Shown here: positions 22,372-34,300 of the stretch, one piece after another
Position numbering within the stretch: the first letter of the stretch is position 1
Layout: each line of letters opens with the position of its first letter
Source: Scleropages formosus
Lineage: Eukaryota; Chordata; Actinopteri; Osteoglossiformes; Osteoglossidae
DNA: 64,000 nucleotides
Direction: 5' to 3'
Assembly (NCBI RefSeq): GCF_900964775.1
Contig: NC_041830.1
Span: forward strand, 9,405,501-9,469,500
Program-made: the position numbers and the translations under genes
The notes under the pieces: generated by a model
Database searches by the model: none
What the model was told of the DNA's origin: nothing
What the model saw: the letters and a program-made list of their open reading frames with translations, nothing else

Positions 22372-25300
22372 ATGGAGCGCTGGACCGGCAGGGTGGCTCT
22401 GGTCACCGGAGCTTCGGTGGGCATCGGCGCGGCCGTGGCGCGCGCTCTCGTCCAGCACGGCATGAAAGTGGTGGGCTGCGCTCGGAGTGTGGACAAGATA
22501 GAGGTGTGTGTGTGTGTTTCGCTATCTGTATCATGTATGTGCGCGCCTTTCCCGTTTATAGACGGAGTAGTTAGAAAGAAAAATAAAGAGGGAAGGAAGT
22601 GTGCAGCCGTTTCTCTCCGATTACCTCAGAAGTGTCTTGGGAAACCGCGGCTGTCCTCCTCCTTCTGCGACACCGAATAACTTCCATTTTCTGACAGTAA
22701 CACATGTCATGTGTATGTTCCTCAGTCTCAGAAAGTGTGTTAAAATATCTACTTTTGGAGGTTATTCTCTTCCGTACACGCGCGACAGCGTGGCCGCGAG
22801 CGATCCCAAGAGCATCTTTCCAGCAGCCCGACCCGTCAGGTTGCTAGAGCCCCTGGGAGCCCGGAAGAGCGCGCGGACTCCAAGTGTCGCGCTCGCGCAC
22901 CGGGCTGCGCGGCGTGCGTCTTTTTCCGCGCGCTTCATGTGGCGCACGTTTCGTGTACGATTGTTTTGCCAGTCTTGTGGACAGTAGCTTTTCATGGTTT
23001 ATAATTCATTCATTCATTCATTCATTCATAATCCTGGAAGTCCTTATCATTTTAACTTCCATTTATTTTTGTGTGCTAAATGGCTAATTGTCACATGCGT
23101 TCTGTACTTTCAACTTTGACATATTTTTCAATCTCCAAATTATAAATATTGAAATCTGTACCTTTATATATATGTGTTCATAACGGACCACTTTCAGAAA
23201 GTGGTGAAAGCTAAGTACCAAACCTCTCTGAAGATCATTACCTTCCCACAGTGCTGTCATAGACAGTAATAGCATGGTAATATTTTTTACTTTAGTTTTC
23301 ACTGTTAAAATACACATTGCACAGTGGGGGAAGTGTGTTCCACTGATGTATGGATCAGTGACCCAGTGTAAGTAGTGTATCTAGTAGTGTAAATCACCCT
23401 GGTGAATAAGGTGTGTGAGCTGTTAACACCACATAGTGTTCACTGGAAGTTGCTTTGGAGAAAAGCATCTGTTAAATGAAGTATGTAAACATGACTTTTT
23501 ATTTAGACTTATTTGTAAAGCAAGACCATGTTTTGCAGACCCCCTGAAGCCCATCTACAGACCAGCATGGATGCCAGGTCCAGAACTCCTTGTCTGTCAC
23601 TTTATCTAACACTTACTGTCACTTTTCCACACGCTGGCAGTTTTGATAGAAATCTGTTCGTAACTCAGTTTGTTCGTACCTTCAGACTAATTTTTACCAC
23701 TAAATCTGAATCAATAAAAGCTGCATAATACAGTTGTCCCTCTATTTATTGATGTTTTAATCTCTGCAAATACTTCATATTAAGCTATAAAGAATCTTTA
23801 AATCCTCCGTAACACATTAGTTCTTCCATATTTTGTCAATGGCCGCTTGTCCATGGCAGGGTTGTGGTGGTCCGGAGCCTATCCCAGGAATAGCAGACCG
23901 TAGATAAGGCACCACTCCGTTGCAAGTTAATATTTTACCAACTGTGACCTACATTAAAACTCAGTTAGCTGACACTTCTCTCCCAAGCAACTTATAAGGT
24001 TATACTTCTTACAATTATTTATCTACTTATAGAGCTGGGTAAATTTACTGGAGTAATTTTGGGTAAGTACTTTGCTCAAGGGTACTGCAGCTGGAGGTGG
24101 GATTCAACCCTGCAACCCTTGGGTCCAAAGGCAGGCACACTAGCCACTACCATACAAACTGTCTCTGTAAATGTCTTAAAATAAAAAGTGCTCATTTCAA
24201 CCTCCTATTCAGTCCTGATTGCTGACCAATTAACTGTATCGTCATCTGCTGTGTTGGTCGTTTTCTGGCCACCTTATTGTCTGCACAGTGAATGAAACCT
24301 TAATATTATTTATGCGTCAAGATCTGTAAAAATCTCAGCTATAGCTAAAAAAGATTAATAGTTTGTGAATTTTCATTTCAACATTTCTATTAACTGAGCT
24401 TCATTAAAATAGTAAAACTAGATTAAAGTGACAAAGTAAAAATGTCTCCACAAAGTCTTCTTCAGTGTCAACTATTTACTGGTTTGTCTCATAAATATGT
24501 GTAATGTTTGGCATCTTTCTGTTGATTGCCGATGCTAGGGCACCTTACATGAGCTGTAAACACGGTACCAGTGACTTGAGTGAAGCATGTTTCTCATTCT
24601 ATTATAGGGCAGTTGTGTAGCAGTGCTCCTTGGGACATGAAGGTTGCAAGTTCTAATCCCACTTGGTGCTGTAGTACCCTTGGGCAATGTACTTACCCTA
24701 AATTGCTCCAGTAAAATTGTCCAGCTCTTTAATTGGGTAAATAATTGCAAGTTGCTTTGAAGACAAGTGTCAGTTAAATGAATGAAAATAATTCCTTGTT
24801 GCTGTTGTCTCCTGCCAGCTAACATCTGTTACTTTTGCTCAGCAGAGAGGAATTTCAGAAAATAGACTGGTTAAAAAATGCAATTGAACGAACAGACTGG
24901 GGAAAGTGCAAATCTGAACATGTAGAAAACATGTATAACTGGAACATATGAGGAGCCACATGTATAGAGGCTGTTGCTGAAACATGCCAGAGTACGTCTT
25001 CCGACTGCTCATGTTTTTGAAGATTTCATGTGTTACACTAAACGTGCAGGTATTAATTAATGACAATTAATGGCCAATGAAAATGTGTCAGCTCCAAGGA
25101 AAAGAAGTTATTTCAGTATGCATATAGCATGACCAAGGACTGCTTTTTACACACAAAGCTGGCATCGTACCCGTGCGCCCACATCACAGCTCCCGATGCG
25201 ATTAAGGCGAAATAAATGCTCTGCAAGATGCCGTCTCTCTGAGCTCCTTCACACAGTAGGTGTCCAAAGGCATCCCGTTGTTCCCGGCGTCTCTATTATT

Positions 25301-28300
25301 TACTGGGTGTGTCAGAGAGGTTGGCGCGTGCTGCGTTCCGCAGGAGACCGGCAGCAACCGCGGTGGAACCGGACACTCGGTGACAATTAGCCGCAATCTC
25401 AGAAATCCAATTTTACATCCCAGTTGCTGCATTTTTTTTCACACACCTCCGTCTTTGAGCTCTGTAATAGAATAAAAACGGATACAGGGATTTTGTCGCG
25501 GGTGCCATGCCGATGCGTGGTGTCAGTACTTGTTCGTCGGGAACTTCAGGTTCATGCTAATGGTGCTTTTGGTGCTTGACTCTGTGTTGGCCCACATGTG
25601 AAGGTATGCAGCTGTTCTTGGCTCATACAACAGACTTTGGAAATCTGGAATCCTCCCTCTCTCCGTTGCATCTTGCACCCGGCAGATTCGGGATAGGGCC
25701 CGTTAGTCGTTGGAAAAGTAGGTGAATCGGATAAATAAACACTTTCTACCAACTTAGATTTGTCTGACACTTTTTAACCCCAGAGTGACTTACAGTCTTA
25801 ATCTATTTACAATTATTTATCCATTTATATAGCTGGGTAATTTAAGTTGGAGCAATTTAGGATAAGTACCTTGCTCAAGGGTGCTACAGCTGGGGGTTAG
25901 CTTCAAACCTGTAAACTTTAGGTTTAAAGGCAGCACCTCTAACCACTACAAAATCCTTTAAAGTTAGAATGGGGTCTTCTCCATAGTTGTGTTGTTTTTC
26001 TGTGGCCTTATTTTCTGTTTTCTTTTCTGGGAGTTTGTTGTATCTAAAGGAGATCACAGGGTTGAAGGTCAGGACCCAGGGAAATTCACAGTGTGTGACA
26101 TGACGAAAAGGACATGTGATCCACAAGTGTTTATAGCACAATGCCGGTGAAACTCACTTGACAATTATCAAAATGTATTATTATTGTTATTATAGTATCC
26201 TGTCTTTATCAATATCATGTGGGGGCACTTTGAGTCACCATCAAGCTAATAATGATATTATCATACATCATAGTTATTCATGTCTGAGAATCATTAATTT
26301 ATTTGATAGTGTTCGTATTATATTTGTTATACCTATTATTCTGGAATATAAAGTTTTTTTGTAACTTGAGGGTGTGGGTGGTGCAGCGAGTTTGACTGTG
26401 GTGGGTCTGGGGTTCGAGTCCTGCTTGGGGTGCTCTGCGGTGGACTGGTGTCTTGTCCTGGGTGTGTCCTTTGCGCCCTATGTTGCTGGGTTAGACTCCG
26501 GTTCTCCGCAACCCTGCTCATGGCAAGAGGCTTTAGACAATTTGTGTGTCTTCTGTAAATTTGTGTTCTTTGGCGTTATCTTTTGAATCACTTTTTTTTT
26601 TTAAATGTTTTCAGAATAGAGTACTATGTAAGAATAAATATTGTGTACAATATAATATTGTTTAATATTTTTCCCATGAGAACTGACTGGTGGTGATTTT
26701 GGACAATAAATTCAGTGGCTTTGTGTTTCTGGGACTTTGTTCTAGAGCAGAACAGTTTTTGTGGGCGTGGCCTTCTGGAGCTTTGGCCACGCCCACTCCC
26801 CGGATTATCAGGCACCTGTTTAAGAGACAAAGGTCAGGCGCAGCCGCAGTGTGTGTACGGGCTGTCGGGGGACGTGAGCGAGTGTTGGTGCGGCTGCAGA
26901 GGAATGCTCCCTGTTTGAGTGCATTTGTTTGCACTGTTTATGTTTGCAGTAAAAACTTCCTTAAATCTGCCCTGTACCACATCACGCCTGATCAGTCCCC
27001 GAACGCGGCACCCCCTGATGTGCCACAATCGGTTTCACAAGAAAAAATAAAACACGGTCCTTTTAAACCATATCATATTTAAGCCTTGCTTATTCAGGTG
27101 ATGCTTGATGATAAAGTGTTTTCATGTTGTGTATCTGAAAAAATTGAATTTTTTTAGGAATGTTTGTATTAATGCCTTTATACATCAAAAAAGCATGGCC
27201 TCGGGCTACATCTGGTGGCTCAGATGTTTTCAAATGGAAAGAGACCCTGTTGTGTGGTACTCTATGATTGCTCTTTTAACACTGAACCAGTCCTGGGGGG
27301 TGGTATTCTATCCTGTCCTATCTATTCTGTCCTGTGTGTATTTGGTTCAAACAGTTCCTAGGAAATGCACAGCATTGAGGTCAAAAAGGGATCTTGGCGG
27401 AGACTTTGATATTCACTCTTGAAGTTCCATATCCCCATATGGACTTAATGAGGAAACGCCACTGCTGTGTTTTAAAGTGGTTTTACGAAGCTCATTTGTT
27501 TAGTTCCATCCCCTTTTCCGTATTAATACCCTAATAGTTAATGTCATTTATTCATTTAGCTGATGCTTTTCTCCAAAGCAACTTACAATGTTAATCTATT
27601 TACAGTCATTTACCCATTTATACAGCTGCAGCAGTTTAGGGTAAGTACCTTACTCAGGTGTACTATAGCCAAAGGTGAGATTCAAACCTATAACCTTTGG
27701 GGCCAAAGGCAGCAGCTCTAACCACTGCATTACCAACTGTCCTGTCTTTTTTACTTTTTGCTTTTGACAGACCCACCCTGTCCTGCCACCAGCCACAGGG
27801 GATAATATGATAACCTTAACCACTTTTCAGACTAAGGATCACATGGTGAAGAACAAGCAAATCATTCTCAGCCTCTACATGATGCCTTTCTCCAAAGTTA
27901 CTTACAAGGTTAAGCTGCAGTACTGTTCTATGGTGTTTACCCATTTATACAGTTAGGTGATTTTTACTGGAACAGTTGGGGGTAAATATCCTGAGCAAGG
28001 CTACTACAGCCCGAGGTAGGATTCAAACCTGTGTCTTCCAGGTTCACTGCTAGTGGCTCTAAGCTCTACGCCAACTGTACTTTGGAAGATGCTTCTATAA
28101 TGAAACATAATTTCTCTTTGAAAAATGAACAAACTATTAAAAAAAGGGAACCGGAGGCTTAATAACACCTTAGTGGTTCTAGAATTTTCTGGTATAGACC
28201 GCATATACTGTACCCCCATTGTATTAGCAGCAGACTTCTGTACTGCTGCTCTGCCACAAGTACTAAAATAAAACTGTGTAGAGGTCAGGATTTAATGCCG

Positions 28301-31300
28301 TTCAGGTAACATTTTTATAAACGTTTTAGCTTCTAGGGATAGCTGGTAGCACAGTGATTAGTACAATTGGTGTTGTACCCAAAGGTTGCAGGCTTGAATC
28401 CCACCTACTGCTGGAGTATCCTTCAGCAAGATACTTACCTTAAAATGTTCCAGGAAAAATTACCCAGCTGTATAAATGGGTAAATAATTGGAGATAGGTT
28501 TCACTGGAGAAAAGAATCACACACACACACATTTTCAGAACCGCTTGTCCCATACGGGGTCGCGGGGAACCGGAGCCTAACCCGGCAACACAGGGCGTAA
28601 GGCCAGAGGGGGAGGGGACACACCCAGGACGGGAGAAAAGAATCAGCTAAATGTAAATATGTTGCCCATCATATACAGTATATCTATCAGTTATGTGGAC
28701 GAAGTACATTGTAAGACCTTCTCCGTATTTTTAGATACCAGCTGCACTGTATTTATGAGGCTGTGGAAGAAATCCTTCATTGCTGTCCCTGTCCATCTTG
28801 CTTCTACGATGTTCCATTTGTGTCATACATGTGATTTGCTGTTGTCTCCCACTCTGGCCTTTGTACCGAGCAAATTCTATTAGCCCCCCCCCCCCGCATG
28901 TATCCTTGAAAGTTCCCAGTGATGTGAAAGGACCCTTCCTGATTTAAAACAGTCAATGACAATTATTTAAAACACTGCATTCTGAGAAAGGGACACAGCC
29001 GGCTGATTAAACTTAATTTGTACCGAGCCAAAAAAAGGCACTTTTGAACATTTAGCACCGCTTGTTTTTTATAGTGCAAGTAATCCCCTAATTGACGCTC
29101 ATAGACAGCATAACTAGTTGATTCTGATTTTTGAGCTTCGTTGCACAGTCGCCAGCATTAGTGACCACAATTCAACACAATATTTCTGGAATGAGGATAT
29201 TGCTAGGCATTGCACATTTTAGCAGAATCACAACTCATGACTTTTGTAGCAAAGAATGATTCCTCACCGAGCAGCTTTCTCCACCAGGAGAATGTCCCCT
29301 TGTTCAAATTGTGTTCAAGTGGTCCTCGAGTTACGACATATCCGACTGCACTTCCCTCTTACCGTCCCTCTCAATAACTTTACTGTATTATTTTTTGAGT
29401 CTCAACGTTTGATCGTAACGCCTAACAATAATTGCTCCATCTGATGTATAATAACATTGGAAATCTGTTGTTATTGGGATCTCAGCTTTTGGGTTTATAA
29501 CAATTTCTTTCCGTTTAAAATGGTGAGAAAGTGAAAAGTGTGTTCTGGTGGTGCTGAAAAGAAAGAGCAAAGGAAAATAGATTTAGAAAGAAAAGTGAAG
29601 TAATAATCCATCATGAAAATATAACACTGTGCTGTATTTATGTTGATGTTATTCTGTATTCGTTTGACATAAATAATTTGTGAAGTTAGCGAAAAAACAA
29701 CAGAACCCTATGGTGTTACGTAGCCTTCATGTGTGATAATTGTTTGTACATGTTATGTATCATACCTAGGGGTATCTGGTAGCATAGTGGTTAGAGCTGC
29801 TCCCTTCAGACCAAAAGGTTACCAGCTTGAATCCCACCTCTGGCTGTGGTACCCTGAACAAAGTACTACCCCTGAATTGCTCCAGCAAAAATGACCCGGA
29901 TGTGTAAGTGTGTAAGTTGCTTTGGCAGAAAGTGTCCGGTAAGTGTTGTGATGTACAGTACATGGGTATTACTGAGTTATGGCATTATCGGAATCATAAA
30001 TGAAGGAGTGCCTGTCATTTAAATGGAAAGGGTGGCCAGACACGTAGGGTTTCAGTCCACCACCATGTGGCTCTCTGAAGATCCTTCCTTTTCACAAATT
30101 CAGTTTTCCGGGTAAAAGGGCGTGCTGGCGAAGGGCCTTCCCGCGGTGCCGCTTAATGCGCCTCAGCGAGACGATACCCGTGGTACCAGTGAAGTGACCG
30201 GGTCCATCTCTTTCACAGCGAGTCTGGGCTCAGAGCCAGTCGTGGTTTGTTTAGTGGGAGCCATTTCAGGTCTTTGGGGTGGGCCAAGCCCAGAACAAGT
30301 GAGTGCGCCTGAACTACTGAATGGCTGTACAGTCACATCCAATTAAAATAAATATCAAGGGTGCAGTTAGCGTTTTTATACTAATCTGACATTTGTATGA
30401 GAGTATTGTTTGTTCCCATCGTCCTCCGTCACGTGTTTGTTCTGCGGGATAGGCTGTTCTTGAGCCGCGTTGTTCGTTTAGGGCGTTTTGAAATTCTGTT
30501 CTTGACCACGGCACATTCAGTTTATTGGCGCTGCGGTTGTATTTCGCATGAGTTTCATAAACACGCAGGCAAAATGCATTTTCAACCGCTCCCGTGACCA
30601 TGTTTATGCGGTTATCATTCGTTAACTCCTGTCTGTATCTTTTTTCGCCTTCATCACCGCAGTACTTAATTTCACACGTTTGTTTATCACAAGAGTAATT
30701 TTTTTTTTTAAAAAAAATGTGTTAAATGTACATTCAGCAGGATTTTGTCTAATGTGTCTCTCAGCAAAGTCCTTTTCCGTCACGCCATGCAAAGGATCAT
30801 TTGTTTTAACTGCAACTCTGCCACCTCGAACACTGCAGAAGCGAGGGAACAATTGTTTCGTTTGTTCAGTAACAATAGCCATGCAAATATTCATATGGAG
30901 GGGTGATGCGGCACTGTAAATCACGGGTTAGTCAGCAGGCCTTAATCGTTCCCGCTGCTTCTGGCAAAAGAGAGCGAATCCTTAAACGCCCTCGGCATGA
31001 ACTATATTTACGAGTGCAGTCCCTGGGATTTGACCTGCTTGTCGGCACACTCTGGATGTCTCCGTTGGCAGCATAGCCAGGCTAGGAGCTGATCTCTCAG
31101 TGCGGGACACCAGCGGTACACAGATTACGATATTACCCATTTCTGTCTATGTGTGTATGTGCGTGTTCTCGGTGACGCTGGAGTCATATTGCAGTAGCTT
31201 GTGCAATATGTGTCCGCGATGCTCAGTCTCCAAACAGGAGCGCTGATCCTTAAATCTGGTTGCACCTGTTTGTTAACGAAATGTATAATTCACTGTTATA

Positions 31301-34300
31301 TTATTGTCACGTCATATTAAATCACTTATAGCGTATCTATTCTTTTTCTGATATTCTGGCTACCGTGGGTTAATCAGTCCGTATGATTAGTTTGTCTCGA
31401 TGAACGTTTATGAATAAACAATATAGACATTCTTCACTTTAAAAAAGCACCATTCATCAAATGACATACTGAAACCCAAGGAATGAATGGATATTATTGG
31501 GAATAACTTCAACGGATTACTCATCTTGGGCTATGAAAATATATACCGTGTGCTGAAGAGACGACAGCGTAAAAAGTAAATTTGTTCCTTAGTGGCTTTC
31601 TTTAGGTCATAGATCAGAACATCTGAATGTGTTTGGCTTCACGGAGAACTGAATTTAGAAAAAAAAAATCATTTTACGATGCAACCATTTTCAGAGTTTC
31701 ACTGACAGTAGATGAAGTTGAAATTTTCATCCTGCATGCTAAGTCTGTCTGGTAAGTCTCTTGTTGGCTCACCAGCGCTCATCCCAAAATGGGCCAAGCT
31801 CGGCCTCAAAGTTGGTCGCCTCGACCGTAAGTTAAAAAGAACGGTGTAGCTGCGTATTGTCGAGCACCCTAGATTTGTGCAAAAAATGATTACATTTCTG
31901 TTCACCGCTGCTGATTGGCCACTTTCGTTACCAGAGCAACAGGGGTCGTGTTCCCTCGTGCTGATTGGCCACGTTTGTTACCACAGCGACAGGGGATGTG
32001 TTCCCATCCCCTAACTGGCCACTTTCAGTACCCGAGCAGCAGGGGATGTGTTCCCAACAGCTCATTGGCCTTATTTGTTTTGAGAGCGACACACGATGCG
32101 TTTCCTGCTGCTGATTGGCAGTGACAGGAGCCTCCACAGCCGGTCATGCCCTCTCCTGCATTGCTGTCAGATCTGTGCCTGTCATCACTTTAAAGCTCTG
32201 CTCTGAACTGCACTTCTCAGCGGGCACGCGGAGGTTCATGGGGTAACACCAGGCAAACACATAAGAGCGCTGCTCTGAGTGTGTCTGGAGGCATTCGGCT
32301 GCAACCCTCCATCATCAAGTTCGTGAGGCGGACTCGTTTTAACGCCCTGAGAGGAGCAGAAGTGGAGGATTAAAGATCACCTGGGCTTTCAGCTCCTCAT
32401 CTTGTGGTTTGGGAAGGAGGTCATGCCCAAGAGTCGTCATAAATGTCCCAAGAGTGCCCAAAAGTCCAGAGGCTAAGAGTCATAAAAGAGCATGAGCTGG
32501 AAAAAAGGGCAGGGAACTGGCACCATCGTGGTGCTCAGCCAACCAGTTTAGACAGTAATGAAATCTTACACAACTCTTGACTTTACGGTCTGCATGGATA
32601 AGTGGTCAGTTGTTTGAGATATATAAAAAAATATTCCCGAAAGTCTTCTATAGTAAGCCAAAATAATAAACTTTATAAGAGGAAGCAGTGTAATTTATTG
32701 CCTTAAAATACATGTAATGGGAATATGTTGTCATCGCTATTATTAAAACCCCAGGTGTGCTATTTTGAAATGTTTGAGCGTCCGACAGTCACAGCTATGT
32801 TACCTAGAGACAGATGCCATCTCTAGCTTTGAAAGCTGAAAAGAACGCCACGCAGATTCCAAACGTAAGTCGTTGACATTTGGCCGAAGGCACTGCAGGG
32901 GGTGGGCCGGGGGTGATCTCCAGTTCATTCTCCCAAGCCAGTCTCCATCGATTTGTGCTCACTCCAGTGCGAGTGGCCAGTGTGGCGTGAGTGGAGCGTT
33001 TCTGGCATGAGGTTAAAGTTCACAGGGGGAGTACGTGCAGCCACGCGTGACTGCCGCTGCCGTCCCGATGCCCCGCGGTGCCAGACGGAAATGATGAACT
33101 GGCGAAAGCTCCTTCTCCCAGCTAACTTGCTGTGGTTCGGGTTGGACGTCCTGTAACTAGGGGGTCTTCTGATGACAACTTGCAAACTTCACAAGACCGT
33201 GTGCTTACGTACTGTCGGGATATTGCGTTATGGACCTGCTATTGCAATATTGCGTTGCGGACCTCGTGTGTGTCTGTTCTTCTTAGTTCTACGGGACGTG
33301 GTCACTGAATTAATTATCAGTGGCAAAACACCCCCTGACTGAGTCCCATCTGTTTTACGTATTACAAAAAATGAACAGGAATCCTTGGAGGTTCAGCTGG
33401 ATCGGCAGCTGAGAAAACAAGTGATTTACCAGAGTGTCTCTAGTGTAAGATTGCAAATAGTGTAGCGGTTAGAACTACTGCCTCTTCTCTGAGATGTTGC
33501 AGGTTTGAGTCCCACTTCCTGCTGTGGCATCCTTGAGTAAAGTGTTCACCTTAAAACTGCTACCGAAGAAGTCATCATCCAGCTGTGTAAATGGGTAAAG
33601 TCAGTGTAAGTATTTAAGACAATAAGTTAATGAGGAGAAAAGCATAATGTGAATGAATGAATGAATGAATGAATGTACAGTAAATCCATACTAGGTACTG
33701 GCTGTCATTCTGTCAGAATAACTTGGCTACGTTACTACAGACACGCTGTCTGAAACTGCCTGTCCTGAGCGGGGGCTGCAGTTCCGACAACACGGCACAA
33801 GGCAGGAGGGGGAGGGGACACACCCAGGACGGGATGCCAGTCCGTCGCAAGGCACCCCAAGCGGGACTCGAACAACTGGACCCACCAGAGAGCGGGACCC
33901 GGCCAAGCTCGCCGCACCGCCACGCCCCTCTCGGCTAATTTACTAGACTTCGTAAAATTAGCTGTTGTTTTCTGGCAACTTGGAGGTTTTTTTTTGTTTT
34001 TTTTTTTGTTTTGTCGCGGTGAAGGTGCCGTTCCACAGGTTTACAGGTAAAACATGAGGTAGCAGCCTCAGGTCGGAAGTGCAGTGCTTTGAGGTCTTCT
34101 GTTTCGCTGGAAAACAGCACAGCAGTGATGTTTTCTTAGATAAGTTCCAGTTTTACGAGTTGGACAAGGGAAGGAGGTTAAGGTCAAAAGCACTCCGTGA
34201 AGGTAACTTGAACCGGAACAGCGGCCGCTGGACAAGTTCGGCTGTAGTTTGACATATCTCCCCTCGCAAACCTCTGTAATGTTTCATACACATTCCTTTT

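Noticed and set aside
26690-27082. Coding exon or LTR-like element around the GC palindrome
   Set aside because: The 130-codon frame has no domain, and I could not find paired long repeats or any capsid, polymerase or integrase trace nearby.
31915-32124. A repeat protein in the 50-bp array
   Set aside because: The unit is not a multiple of three, so the frame shifts with each unit and the peptide has no repeat.
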